Counted from the stretch's first letter, positions 12,969 to 21,494 are shown. The stretch is DNA of 64,000 nucleotides from Hydractinia symbiolongicarpus (GCF_029227915.1 NC_079889.1:7750001-7814000); one strand, 5' to 3'. Notes: generated by a model not told the origin, from the sequence alone. Program-made: numbers and translations.

Positions 12969-13143
12969 GCGGATCCCCTGCTGTTCCGGCTTGTGCCTGA
13001 TCATTTAAAGACACAGGAAATGTGCATCGTGGCGATTGACATATATTCCGGCTGCTCAAGCATGTCCCGGAGCATTTCAGATCCCAGGACGTGGTCCCCT
13101 GGGGCCCTCGTGGGAGTTAGTATAAGGTATGGAGATCACTGAC

Positions 13144-13170
13144 TATCTTACAACTCGAGGTTGCAAGATA
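13144..13170. terminator. intergenic hairpin
   Basis: Arms TATCTTACAAC and GTTGCAAGATA, 11 pairs with one A-C mismatch and a 5-base loop TCGAG. It lies just after the decayed end of the repeat gene and one base before the next start codon (13172). It belongs to the hairpin series at Polinton gene ends. Confidence 0.45.
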
Positions 13171-13171
13171 A

Positions 13172-13276
13172 ATGGAACAATGCGATGAGTGTGAACGGGT
13201 ATTCGACACCTATGACAGATGCTCCTGTGGGCGGAGGTTCTTCATAAGAGGTAAGCTGCTCTGCTGGTACTGCTGA
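13172..13276 (+). CDS. 34-aa cysteine-rich zinc-ribbon-like protein
   Basis: An intact short frame with three cysteine pairs: CxxC near the N-terminus, CxC in the middle and CxxC ending the protein ('CWYC'). The spacing suggests a small zinc-binding ribbon or knuckle, possibly DNA- or protein-binding. It sits between two hairpins, which supports it as a separate transcription unit. No family could be assigned, and such a short frame could be chance. Confidence 0.4.
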   Translation: MEQCDECERVFDTYDRCSCGRRFFIRGKLLCWYC

Positions 13277-13284
13277 CAGGACTA

Positions 13285-13319
13285 CATCACGTATAATGGT
13301 GGTAGCTGTCCATGTGATG
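13285..13319. terminator. intergenic hairpin
   Basis: CATCAC/GTGATG outer stem, then ATGG/CCAT inner stem with a 5-base one-sided bulge. It starts 9 bases after the stop of the 34-aa gene. Confidence 0.4.
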
Positions 13320-13354
13320 CTAGTTGAGGTTTTGTTTTCTACAATAAAATAGAC

Positions 13355-14131
13355 ATGTCTGACAAAATGAACAAAACACTAAACTTTTCCGGAATTTAAG
13401 TACCAACCACAAACATCTTGTTCAATGTGGACTCGAAAATCATGAAACCTTCCGCAGTCGATGTAACAAGGTCGTGATCTCGTCGATGGTCGACTTTTCA
13501 GTCAATGACAACACGATCAAGTTCAAGCGCATCTATGTAGGATATAAGGCGTCGGAAGACAAGATCACATCCCTCTGCATCCAGGCTCCTAAGCAGAACA
13601 GCTATGGTATCCAAAAATATAACGAGACAGCCAAGTGGAAAGTGTGCTTTATCATCGACCCAGAAAATAGGAAGCAGGCCGCTTATATCAAGTGTATGCA
13701 AAGGATCGACGCCCGGATCTGTGAGGTCGCCAAGAACTACAAGCACCCAATGATCAAGCACATCTCGGATAATTCCCCGATCATGGAGAGATCAATTCCC
13801 ACCTATTTCCAGCAGAATACAAAGTACGAAGACGGTAAGCCAATCAGGAAGATAATCACGCCATTCTTCAACAGGCACCGGCAGCAAGTGAATTCGGCGA
13901 ATTATGAAGGGAAGAGGCTTTTATGGTGGCAGCCATAACTTATAGAGATGTGTACCTTTCGTCTAACACCATCCCAGAAAGGAGCCTCGAGATTCGGCAA
14001 GCGATCATCACTGGGGCTCACGACATACACGACAATCGCTGATGATTGATGTGGATGAAGGAGATTTTTCAGAAGATGAAGCCGACAACTTTGACTCTCT
14101 ACCATCCGACGACACCGTAGACCTCGAGTAA
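13355..14131 (+). pseudogene. Polinton protein with acidic tail, possible ssDNA-binding protein
   Basis: Reading from ATG 13355, this gene has a TAA at 13397-13399, a frame change near 13467-13475, another near 13917-13925 and a break near 14038-14045, ending at TAA 14129-14131. The best-preserved part is 13474-13938, a basic and aromatic-rich stretch with alternating strands. The C-terminus (14041-14128) is strongly acidic, with about ten Asp/Glu in 28 residues. A beta-rich body with an acidic tail is common in single-stranded-DNA-binding proteins of DNA viruses and phages, and a PolB-replicated element would need one. That role is inference, since I do not recognise the sequence by family. 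The breaks show that this copy is dead. Confidence 0.5.
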
Positions 14132-14158
14132 GAAACGACAGTCAATCAGGTAGTTGTA

Positions 14159-14186
14159 ATCAGGTGAACCTTCGGGTATACCTGAT
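14159..14186. terminator. intergenic hairpin
   Basis: ATCAGGT/ACCTGAT 7-bp stem, two mismatches, then ACC/GGG-T pairing around TTC. It begins 28 bases after the preceding stop codon. Confidence 0.4.
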
Positions 14187-14230
14187 CAGCGCCCAGAGCG
14201 TCACTGTCTTGTAAGTGGCTCGTCAAGGTT

Positions 14231-14251
14231 CTATGTTGAGCTTCAGCATAG
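14231..14251. other. hairpin just before SAP-like gene
   Basis: CTATGTTGA/TCAGCATAG, nine pairs with one T-G wobble and a GCT loop, 10 bases before the start codon at 14261. It may form in the 5' leader of that gene or terminate the gene upstream. Confidence 0.4.
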
Positions 14252-14260
14252 AAAGCAAAC

Positions 14261-14539
14261 ATGAACGTTCCCGAACTGAAAAAGGAAGCGAAAGCATTAA
14301 AGATCCGTAACTACTCAACTATGAATAGGGGTCCTCTCCCCGAAGCGATCCGCAAGGTCAAGTACAAGGACGCTTCGACACAAACAGATGGTCCATATTG
14401 CGAACCCTGTTGTACTATCGCTTGGCAGAAAAATCTCGAGCAATACTCGAGACAGCTCTCTGAAAAGCAGCAACGTGTTGCATATGATGCTGAGTTGGTG
14501 ATCGATCGAGACACCGGAGAAGTACTCGAGATCGAGTAA
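14261..14539 (+). CDS. SAP-like small Polinton protein
   Basis: An intact 92-residue frame. Residues 1-32 ('MNVPELKKEAKALKIRNYS' followed by a Leu-Pro-x-Ala-Ile segment) fit a SAP/Rho-N-type helix-extension-helix that often binds DNA. A 'DASTQTD' motif and a 'CEPCC' cysteine cluster follow, and then a Gln/Glu-rich helix. SAP-like N-termini are familiar in small proteins of Polintons, virophages and related viruses. Its role (genome packaging, integrase cofactor or minor core protein) is unknown. The gene converges on the minus-strand gene ending at 14597, and the 57-base gap holds a hairpin. Confidence 0.6.
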   Translation: MNVPELKKEAKALKIRNYSTMNRGPLPEAIRKVKYKDASTQTDGPYCEPCCTIAWQKNLEQYSRQLSEKQQRVAYDAELVIDRDTGEVLEIE

Positions 14540-14551
14540 GCGGACATCTAG

Positions 14552-14567
14552 TGTGTTGTTCAACACA
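14552..14567. terminator. hairpin between convergent genes
   Basis: TGTGTTG-TT-CAACACA, a perfect 7-bp stem with a 2-base loop, 12 bases after the plus-strand stop and 29 bases after the minus-strand stop. The surrounding tctagtgtgttg recurs at the other convergent junction (17006-17017), indicating a shared bidirectional 3'-end element. Confidence 0.5.
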
Positions 14568-14596
14568 TTAAACCTATGAATAAGCTGGTGGCTTCT

Positions 14597-15244
14597 CTAA
14601 GTACCGTTGACATATTGTACAGACTGCAAGTTTTTTATCAACTCCTGTTTACCCTCTTCACGCCCTTGCGCGATCAGCTGCTGTCGCTCCCGTTCATTAA
14701 TAGAATCCACGTTTTTGCGTGTTCGTTGCTGGGCTTGTTCCTTCAGCGCCATGTAATTTTTCTTCTCTTGTATAATTAATCTGAACTCGTGGTCGCTAAT
14801 CACACCATCCTCCACGGCTTTCGAGATCAAGGGCGCGATAGAGTTCTACTTGGTCTCCGCCAGTAGTCTGATGCTCTCATGCTTCTTACTCTTGACACCT
14901 AGCCTCTTCCCAGCGTTCCGCAGACCAGCTTGTCCCAACCCTACGGCAATCTTAATTCCACCCATAGCCACGGCTAATGGTACACCAATCCCAGATAGCA
15001 TGCTACCAACGCCAACGCCGTAAGTTATCACACTTACCGATAGTAACCCGTGATCCGTGTATCTAACTCACGTACCATGCATCTTAAACTCTTTAGCGAG
15101 CTTTTCCCGCTCTTTAATCTCAGCCTGCAAATATCGTTCCACTTCTTCGATCTTATTCAGTCTGCGGACTTGTGAACTATCCTCCTCCGTACCCTCCGGG
15201 GGTGAACTCGGTAAGCTCGGATAAAGCTTAGCAATGTTTGTCAT
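14597..15244 (-). pseudogene. conserved Polinton coiled-coil/Gly-rich membrane protein
   Basis: A single minus-strand frame from ATG 15244 to 14597 contains two in-frame stops, TGA at 15068-15070 and TAG at 14846-14848, with no frame change. The order is a Pro-rich 'YPSLPSSPPEG' N-terminus, a charged coiled coil, a Gly-rich hydrophobic segment with 'GVGVGSMLSGIGVPLAVAMG', a Lys-rich 'KKHESIRLLAE' motif, then 'AVEDGVISDHEFRLI' and a second coiled coil. Proteins with this order occur in Polintons of cnidarians and fish as I remember them. A virion membrane or minor structural protein is plausible but unproven. Its ATG follows the stop of the upstream gene (15245-15247) with no spacer. Confidence 0.6.
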
Positions 15245-15913
15245 TTATTCTATCAGTAGGTGCTTAGTAATTCCCACGAACGAAACGTTCTTATCGTAGT
15301 GATGCTCATCCGTGAGCATAAACTCCAGCCTGACTGTCGAGCCCTTCAAAGGGAGGTATACAGGGTTATCGAAACTCCACGTAAGCATGTCTCCCCATGC
15401 GTTTAGCTCTTTGGTAGGAAGCATGGCAAGACTCTTGGATTTTTTACCATCCAGTGGCAATCATCTTCATCAAGCTGAGGGCAAACAAGTCGTAACCTAT
15501 GGTAGACGTCTGTCTTGTAGAAGCCGTCATAATTGCCTTTGGTATAGTATTTATTCTGTGGACTCAAGGGCAAGCCCAAGAGTTCATGCAAATGTCGACC
15601 AAACACCACCGTGTACCCGTCGCTGACACGGAGTCTGCAGAGTCCTTTCCTCTGCCTGCTTGTTAACGATGGTTGCCAAATCCTCTATCTTGTACAAACC
15701 GTTCATGATCTCGATTCGAGTAACCGTCTGATCAGGCCCTGCCTTGCGGATAGCAAACTCGCTATTAGTGAAGAGATTCAGCCACGTAGGTCGAATACTC
15801 AGAGACTTCAGAGCGATCCTCGTGTCCTGCCCTAGGTAGTCCTCAAATATCGTACAGTTCTCTATATCTTTGACATACAGTTGTCTCCTCTTTGTTATAA
15901 CAAAGATGAGCAT
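15245..15913 (-). pseudogene. candidate penton/minor capsid Polinton protein
   Basis: Three overlapping minus-strand frames (15913-15584, 15609-15403, 15460-15245) read in order as one beta-rich protein with frame changes near 15590-15610 and 15405-15460. Features are 'NGLYKIEDLATIVNK' in the N-terminal third, 'LHELLGLPLSPQ' centrally, 'LRLVCPQLDEDD', then 'WGDMLTWSFDNPVYLPLKG' near the end. This arrangement matches a conserved Polinton gene usually found in the capsid region. A single-jelly-roll penton or another minor capsid role is inferred from position and strand content. The start is uncertain: see the palindrome at 15889-15906. Confidence 0.5.
15889..15906. promoter_or_regulatory. 18-bp perfect palindrome, likely divergent promoter
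   Basis: TCTTTGTTATAACAAAGA is self-complementary and centred on TTATAA. It sits between the divergent genes at 15245-15913 (minus) and 15906-17004 (plus). On the plus side the sequence ttataacaaag is followed directly by ATG. On the minus side the same ttataacaaag is followed by AGG, as if the mirrored start codon had mutated. A two-way TATA-like promoter is the simplest reading. Confidence 0.45.
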
Positions 15914-17004
15914 TTACTCGTATAACCCAATAGCAAATATGCCCCTACAAATGGGCGCTATCTCCAGAGACTCAAGGGTGATGATCTCTCAATGCAAGGC
16001 ATCGTGATTGATGCGAAAGGATCCTCATTTAAGGTTAAATTCCTCAACATCTTTATCAACTACGAGTTCCACTCTGGTGCGGTGTTGAATACATGGCAAA
16101 ACCACCCCTTCAGCCTCTGGTCCACTTAGCTCAATTTTGCAGCATCTAACCACCTCTTTACCTCTTGTTCGCTCCGTTTACCGCTTCTATGTGTACTTCC
16201 AGATTCGTATAATCCTTCAAAATCTCGAAATGTCTCTACCAGGTTCTGATAGATTCCGCCGCCTCAACAACCCCTTCAACAAGCAAAAATTCAAACAATT
16301 AGCACGTGAATTTCGAGTAAGCGACTGCGAGAGCAAGTGGAGGAACGAGACCCTGTTCAGTAGCTATTCGTAAAGACTATCCTTGCAGCGGGTCTATTTA
16401 TTTCGATGAAGATTCATGGAGTCGATGGATTCCCGAGACCTCTCAAGGTCTCACTCGTATAAGCATTGAACGGTTATCCCAAAGCGTAAGATTTTACGCT
16501 TATCTCATACTTCAAAGCCAAGCTAACGCGAGGTCCAACAACATTGGCAATCAAGGCAGTTCGATCGATGCGCAGCGTTTCTACTTGACGACCTTTGAAG
16601 AGCTGATCCTCTGACCTAGCGACACGGGTGAGGAAATAAGGCGATTCCAAAATGTGCTCAAGCACGCACGTAGCAAGGTCGATTCTTCTGTTGCTCATGG
16701 AGTATTCATGTTTCCTAGCAACATGAGTCTTCATATAGGGAATGTTGTGAATTTCACGAACAAGATACTCATCAGTAAGGAGTACTTCTCGATTGGTGTT
16801 AACCCGCAGATTAATGCTGGCAAGCTATATCACCCTACAGTTCCGCAGAGTTCCAAACATCAAGCACCAAGCGTAGGGGCTCCCTCCCAATCAGAGTCGC
16901 ACACTGCGCCAGGAGTTGATGCAACTCAGCATGAGAATACCAAGGCTACCGTTATCACATTGGGAGTAAGGCTGATCCTCGCCTTCATCTGGATGAAAAA
17001 ATAG
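15906..17004 (+). pseudogene. unrecognised Polinton gene, several frameshifts
   Basis: ATG 15906 opens a 33-codon frame that stops at about 16005, and open blocks then continue in other frames: 16009-16128, a 16258-16373 block, then 16384-17004 with a TGA near 16612-16614. The last block is well preserved: it reads 'FDEDSWSRWIPETSQ', 'DAQRFYLTTFEEL', and 'IGNVVNFTNKILISKEYF', then a Ser/Pro/Gln-rich linker and a hydrophobic C-terminus ('VITLGVRLILAFIWMKK') that could span a membrane. Its position between two capsid genes suggests a virion protein. I do not recognise the family. It converges on a minus-strand gene, with a hairpin between them. Confidence 0.45.
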
Positions 17005-17012
17005 ATCTAGTG

Positions 17013-17024
17013 TGTTGAACAACA
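17013..17024. terminator. hairpin between convergent genes
   Basis: TGTTG-AA-CAACA, a 5-bp perfect stem extendable by a G-T and a T-A pair, 8 bases after the plus-strand stop. The preceding tctagtgtgttg is the same 12-mer found at the convergent junction near 14548. Confidence 0.45.
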
Positions 17025-17052
17025 TAATAGCTGTAATAGCTCTTATCTTACC

Positions 17053-17400
17053 GTTCTTAGTCGTAAGCACTATCTCCTTATAGTCCTTACTCCCCAGCGT
17101 AACCGCCCTAAAACAAGCTTTTTACCCCCATCAGCTCTAAAATATTGATAATTTTTATCGGTTGACGTCAACTCTAAATGCTCGCTAAGTTTAGCATAAA
17201 GATTGTCGACGGTTTCTCCTAAATTCAATCGCCTACGCGTATCTCCCTGTTGTTCTTCCTGCTCGTCTTCGAGCATAGTGCTTGACCTCTGAGGCGTTAG
17301 AATATCGGATTGGAACTCCTTGAGCTCAATGCTTTCAGCCTGCTCCTCAGACCTCTCCGGAATACCTTCAAAAGCTCCTTCTTCCGGATTAATCGATATT
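17053..17400 (-). pseudogene. small acidic Polinton protein, frameshifted
   Basis: On the minus strand an open frame from about 17400 reads 'INPEEGAFEGIPERSEEQ', then 'MLEDEQEEQQGDTRRRLNLG', and 'YQYFRADGGKKLVL'. The frame changes near 17105-17115, after which 'TLGSKDYKEIVLTTKNGK' appears in another frame. It is acidic with a basic C-terminus. No start or stop codon is certain. The gene diverges from the capsid gene at 17471, and the AT-rich 17400-17470 gap is the probable shared promoter. Function unknown. Confidence 0.4.
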
Positions 17401-17470
17401 TATTCAACCCTCTACAACCCATTAATAAATGTACTGAACTAAGTTAGATCCTCACAAGGAATTAGAGACA

Positions 17471-18669
17471 ATGCTTGCCATGAAAGGCAAGAAACAGCGT
17501 ATCAAGGTCTCGCATAACCCTAGCATGATTAATCAGAACAAAGATTTGTACGTGGACGTACCCAATTTGAGAGAAAACGATGTAATGTTCCCCGCCTACC
17601 TTAAACTCCTCTTTGACTTAGAGCTTACTGGCACCAACACCAAACCCACCATCGTAAGCAACATCGGCAAAGTCCTGGTTCAAAACCTTTGCATAAGCTT
17701 GAACGGTCACGAAGTGCAAAACATCAGCGATTACAATGTGTTCGTGGTGTATAGGGACCTGTGGCTACCCAAATTTGAACGCGAGAACAATCTAATTCTC
17801 GAGGGTATCAATCCCAACGAAGGTAGAATCCCCGCACTGCAAGTCAAATCTAGCGACCCAACCGATGAAGAAAAGGCGATCGTGGCAGCTTACGGCAACA
17901 CTTTCGCTATCCCTATCGACAAAATGTTCGAGTTGACGAGGGATCTACCATTCTATCAAGCAGGCTTACACGACAGACTGCAGTTTGCCATACATTTTGC
18001 ACCCTATGGCCAAGTAATCAAAGATGGCAGTACACCAAAATCAGGGTCTACCGAAGCTAAACCAGCTGATGCTGCGTACAAGATCACAAACATTTGCTGG
18101 GAGTTTGATAAAGTGACAAACGAAGGTCTCGCGAGTGCTATGATGTCTCCATACTCGAGACTCGCCCTGCCCTATGAGCGTGTACTTCGCAGCAGGGTTA
18201 TAACGATGAAGAAAGCTGATACCTCCTACAACTTGCAAATCGACACCCCGGCGAAGAGCTGTTGTTCGTAGAGGTCAAACCTTATGAGGGCGCTAACGAG
18301 GTGTTCTACAACCCCAAGATCGAGAAAATCGCGATCACGGTGGAAGGTGAGCCGAATGAACTGTATAGCTACGCCATGCTACCCAAGGACCATCTCGAAC
18401 AAGTCGTTGAACCCTTTGGCAGCCATGACTCGGGGGTGATCATTGGGCAGTTTATGACTGAGCGCTATGCGCTGTTCATTGACTTCAGAGCGACACCCGA
18501 TCACAGCTTGCACGATAGTGGAAGGCTTCTACAGAGGTTGTCAGATGATATCACTTTCCACATGACCAAGAAAGTCGATGGAGATGGGGATATACGCTGC
18601 TACGTATACTTGCTCTTGGATGCGCAGTTAAACATCAAAAATGGCAGATGGCATAGCACTGAATACTAG
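17471..18669 (+). pseudogene. major capsid protein (double jelly-roll), one frameshift
   Basis: ATG 17471 opens a 266-codon frame, and a second frame (ending 18669) continues the same protein after a frame change at about 18244-18253. Features of Polinton/adenovirus-like hexon proteins include the N-terminal 'NKDLYVDVPNL', 'LFDLELTG', 'VSNIGKVLVQNLCISLNGHE', 'YNVFVVYRDLWL', and 'PFYQAGLHDRLQFAIHFAP'. In the second half are 'YSYAMLPKDHLEQVVEPFG' and a C-terminal jelly-roll edge. At about 400 codons it is shorter than many Polinton capsid proteins, which exceed 500. It would form the icosahedral shell. The next gene begins 7 bases after its stop, with no hairpin between. Confidence 0.75.
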
Positions 18670-18676
18670 AAATAAA

Positions 18677-19075
18677 ATGGCTACCTTAGCAGTAATGGTA
18701 GGAGGAGCGCTGATTAAAGCGTTGGCATTCTCAGGAAGTAACTTCCTATTCTTAAAGATCTTGGGGCATGGCGAGGCAGACCGTAAGAGGCACGATAAAG
18801 CGACCGAACAGCTCCAAGCTGCCCAAGCACAGTGGGTGCGGGATCGTCAAGCGAAAATCGATTGGTATAACAAGCAACGAGAACTTCAAAGACAAGCCGG
18901 TAAAAGCTTGGATGAACTGGATGCAGGCATGCGAGAGTACTATATTGCCACTATCGAGAAGGCCCCTAAGTTATCCGACTTACACACACCAAGCAAACAG
19001 CAACAAGACGGTGAGCTGACGTTCATCGTAGGGTCCTTGGCTCTGCTGGGTTTCGCGGTGTACAAGTATATCTAA
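18677..19075 (+). CDS. conserved Polinton protein with two membrane segments
   Basis: An intact frame. I prefer the ATG at 18677 over 18641 because the capsid stop is at 18669 and hydrophobic residues start at once ('MATLAVMVGGALIKALAFSG'). A charged helical middle follows ('HGEADRKRHDKATEQLQAAQ'), then 'MREYYIATIEKAPKLSDLHT', and a C-terminal membrane segment ('LTFIVGSLALLGFAVYKYI'). Length is 132 residues. The same order (hydrophobic N-terminus, HGE-x-x-R-KRH helix, YYxxT motif, C-terminal helix) recurs in cnidarian Polintons as I recall them. It is probably a virion or membrane-associated protein. The gene ends 9 bases before a hairpin. Confidence 0.65.
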   Translation: MATLAVMVGGALIKALAFSGSNFLFLKILGHGEADRKRHDKATEQLQAAQAQWVRDRQAKIDWYNKQRELQRQAGKSLDELDAGMREYYIATIEKAPKLSDLHTPSKQQQDGELTFIVGSLALLGFAVYKYI

Positions 19076-19084
19076 GAAGAACGT

Positions 19085-19109
19085 TTTTGACATGTAATAA
19101 ATGTCAAAA
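19085..19109. terminator. intergenic hairpin overlapping integrase start
   Basis: TTTTGACAT/ATGTCAAAA, 9 perfect pairs with loop GTAATAA. It lies 9 bases after the preceding stop. Its 3' arm contains the integrase start codon (ATG 19101). Confidence 0.5.
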
Positions 19110-20191
19110 GCACATATCCTCACAGAAGAAGAAGCAGAAAAGCTGAGTCAAATCTACTACTCTCCAGAACATCTCTGGACTGGACGCAAGGCCATTAAAC
19201 TACTCGCTGACACTCTGGTCTCTCTAAAAATAGAGTAACTCATTGGCTGACTCGTCAACTCCTGTGGCTTAGACATACCAAAGGCCCTAAGCGCATCAAC
19301 TACCCACATTTCACAATCACAAAGCCGAATGAAATGCACAAATTTGACTTGCTCTCTATGCCCCACGATAAAGTGTATAGCAACACGTATAAATATATAC
19401 TCAAAGGCATCGACGTTGCTTCGAGGTATAAGGTAGCGAGGCCTTTACGTACGAAAAAGGCTAGCGAGGTGCTGACATGCTTAAGGACATATACAAAGCG
19501 GGACCTCTGCGTTATCCGAGGGTTTTCCAGTGCGATAATGGTTTAGAGGTCAAGTCAGACGTGAGCAAGCTTCTAGAAAGCAAAGGGGTTGAGATAAAGC
19601 GTGCAACGACCAAATACCACCACCCTTTCACGGCGTTCGTCGAATCGTATAACAAGGTGCTCGCCGAGAAGCTCTTCAAACCTCAAGATGCGCAAGAGTT
19701 AGTCAGTGATGAACAGAGTACAACGCGGGTTGAACACTTGTACACTATCGTGAAAAGTTTGAACAGCACCAAGACCGCTATGATTGGTATGAAACCTTTG
19801 AAAGCGATCAACCTCGATGATGTCCCACTTACGAAAGAGCAGCAGCACCCTGAAGAAAAGCCTCTACCCGATGACGGCCTCTACTTGTACCTCCTGCAGC
19901 CCGGCGAAGAGCACAGAAATTTGACGTGCAACAGACGCTTGGTGGAGCAAGAAAACGTATAGACTCGATCGTATTGTGACTGGTAGCCGCCTGTTGTACT
20001 ATTTAAAAGACGGGCCTGATCAAAGCTTTGTGGCAGAGAAGTTGATGCTAATACCAGAGGATGTTAATTTACCTCCGGAGCATGTTAAACAATGGCAAAT
20101 TTCTCGAGTCGGATGGCCATTTCACCGGTTCGCCCGCTGCGGGCGAACTACTCTGTTGAAGACTTATAGACGTAGTTTTTGTGGTAGTTAA
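19101..20191 (+). pseudogene. Polinton DDE integrase, broken
   Basis: Four blocks in changing frames: 19101-19238 (ending at TAA 19236-19238), about 19215-19500, 19477-19962 and 19976-20191. Order: an N-terminal 'YYSPEHLWTGRKAIKLLADT' segment, a helix-turn-helix-like 'VTHWLTRQLLWL', then the rve core. 'HKFDLLSMP' gives the first catalytic Asp, 'FQCDNGLEVKSDV' the second, and 'HPFTAFVESYNKVL' the Glu, with exactly 35 residues between the second Asp and the Glu as in retroviral integrases. The C-terminal part has a 'LYYLKDGPDQSF' segment. The enzyme would insert the element into host DNA. The frame changes make this copy inactive. Confidence 0.85.
20128..20148. terminator. strong GC-rich hairpin
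   Basis: GTTCGCCCGC-T-GCGGGCGAAC, 10 perfect pairs around one base. It is the most stable hairpin in the element and lies at the decayed 3' end of the integrase gene. Confidence 0.5.
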
Positions 20192-20211
20192 CGTGAACCT
20201 GTGGTTCACGT
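20191..20211. terminator. hairpin between convergent genes
   Basis: ACGTGAACC-TGT-GGTTCACGT, 9 perfect pairs. It starts at the last integrase-block stop and lies 21 bases beyond the minus-strand gene end at 20233. Confidence 0.5.
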
Positions 20212-20232
20212 AAATACCTACCCGAGCAACAT

Positions 20233-20630
20233 CTATTTAATTATCGTCGGAGTCATCATTGCTGAAGATGGATGAAGGCGGGTATAATCATAAGGATGTA
20301 GGGTGTAGAATGAATAGCCATAGACAATTCCCTTGATAACATTTGGCTCGCTATCAAGGTCGATGATGTCAACCAATGCTCCGTCATCGATTTGAATGTT
20401 GAGTATGTCGCCTATTTTCTTTAGCTCTGCTAGATCCGAGAGCTTTAATTCGGGGTCTTTGATAATCTTATAGCAGAGCATGCCCCACTTGTTCACTTCG
20501 GCGAAAACAATATGCAGATCTTGATATCGTAAAGGTTTTTAAATTGTTGGCTCTGTACATAGGCTTCCATCTTTTTCTTTAACATTTGACTACCTTTTAA
20601 CATACAGCTGAAGTGGTCAAGCAGCATCAT
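20233..20630 (-). pseudogene. unrecognised Polinton gene, one frameshift
   Basis: From ATG 20630 the frame reads 'MMLLDHFSCMLKGSQMLKKK' and changes near 20510-20525. It continues as 'WGMLCYKIIKDPELKLSDL', 'LKKIGDILNIQIDDGALVDI', ending 'YDYTRLHPSSAMMTPTIIK'. It is moderately hydrophobic with no membrane helix, and I know no family. It is first after the convergent junction in a set of minus-strand genes running from 26.5 to 20.2 kb. Confidence 0.4.
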
Positions 20631-20638
20631 CAGGCGTG

Positions 20639-20667
20639 TTTTTGTGGCTCGACAAGAGCTACAAAAA
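20639..20667. terminator. intergenic hairpin
   Basis: TTTTTGTGGCTC/GAGCTACAAAAA, 12 pairs with one G-T wobble and loop GACAA. It is 7 bases downstream of the minus-strand stop at 20675 and 8 bases upstream of the next start. Confidence 0.5.
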
Positions 20668-20674
20668 TTGTGAC

Positions 20675-21106
20675 TTAATCTTCTAACGCTGGAACACCCA
20701 GATCGTACAAGTCGTCTCGACCCAAATCGATCAGTTTGAAGTTACATATGTATCGCTCCACGTGTCCTTCTTTGATGAATCTGTTAAAGGTGTGTATACC
20801 GATGGCATTGTCGATAACAACAATGTCTTCTGACTTTGGAAATTTCTCTTTAAACCAACTCCTCATCCTAGGGATAACGCGTCTTTGAATACGCGCTTCA
20901 TAGTACGGGAAATCGTGGTGCTTATCATCGTCAGGTGTCGTATGCTTGCGAAAAATAATAATAACAATTTCCCCGGATTGTTCTGATTGAATGTATTGAT
21001 CCAGCCATTCAAGCTCACTATCTTGCATCGCGATGATCGCGTTGTTTTGTTTGATTAACTGGCGCTGCTCCTCAAGTTTCCTATGTAATTTTGCAAGACA
21101 AGACAT
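20675..21106 (-). CDS. unrecognised Polinton coiled-coil protein
   Basis: Intact frame. I prefer ATG 21106 ('MSCLAKLHRKLEEQRQLIKQ') over the upstream ATG at 21139 because the neighbouring gene also begins Met-Ser-Cys. The N-terminal 40 residues form a probable coiled coil. They are followed by an alpha/beta region ('GEIVIIIFRKHTT', 'VVIDNAIGIHTFNRFIKEGH') and the C-terminus 'LGVPALED'. The upstream neighbour ends 'GVTTLED' in nearly identical DNA context, so the two may be diverged tandem copies. Function unknown. Confidence 0.5.
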   Translation of the reverse strand: MSCLAKLHRKLEEQRQLIKQNNAIIAMQDSELEWLDQYIQSEQSGEIVIIIFRKHTTPDDDKHHDFPYYEARIQRRVIPRMRSWFKEKFPKSEDIVVIDNAIGIHTFNRFIKEGHVERYICNFKLIDLGRDDLYDLGVPALED

Positions 21107-21155
21107 TTTTATCTTGCAGTTTTTGGATCGGGTATGCATGGACTGTGCTCGTAAT

Positions 21156-21181
21156 TTTTGTGGCTTTGATAAACCACAAAA
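21156..21181. terminator. intergenic hairpin
   Basis: TTTTGTGG/CCACAAAA with inner TTT/AAA after a one-base bulge. It is 7 bases downstream of the minus-strand stop at 21189. Its arms resemble those of the 20639-20667 hairpin, suggesting duplication of gene end plus hairpin. Confidence 0.5.
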
Positions 21182-21188
21182 CTGCGAC

Positions 21189-21424
21189 TTAATCTTCTAG
21201 CGTCGTAACACCCTGGTCTTAATATTTCATCATATAGTGGATCATGGTAAGAGCCAGCGACGAGACACAGGCGATTAAAGCGATCCGGGCGTTGTGTTTA
21301 TCACTCTGCCACATCTTAGCGACTGATCGATTTCCTTATGTCTCGCTTCCAAGTTCTCGATTGTTTCGTCCAATTTCTGGATCTCCCTCTCAAACTCCTC
21401 TCGTAATTATTCGATGCAAGACAT
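21189..21424 (-). pseudogene. small coiled-coil/membrane Polinton protein, broken
   Basis: ATG 21424 starts 'MSCIE', then a TAA. The frame goes on as a coiled coil ('LREEFEREIQKLDETIENLE') and shifts near 21310. The second part has a hydrophobic helix ('ARIALIACVSSLALTMIHY') and, after another stop, the end 'GVTTLED'. The coil-plus-membrane-helix order suggests a small membrane-anchored protein. It shares its Met-Ser-Cys start and Leu-Glu-Asp end with the next gene downstream. Confidence 0.4.
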
Positions 21425-21467
21425 ATTAACTTAGTTGAAAGTCAAGGTAAAATGCTCCAATTTTGGT

Positions 21468-21481
21468 TGTACCCGGGTACA
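21468..21481. terminator. 14-bp palindrome after ATPase gene
   Basis: TGTACCCGGGTACA, a perfect palindrome 13 bases downstream of the ATPase TGA (21495-21497). Compared with the other hairpins it has no loop, so it is weaker as a stem-loop. Confidence 0.35.
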
Positions 21482-21494
21482 CCTGATGTCCGCG

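Noticed and set aside
14311-14566. Minus-strand frames opposite the SAP-like gene
   Set aside because: Antisense shadows of 14261-14539, without motifs and overlapping the convergent hairpin.
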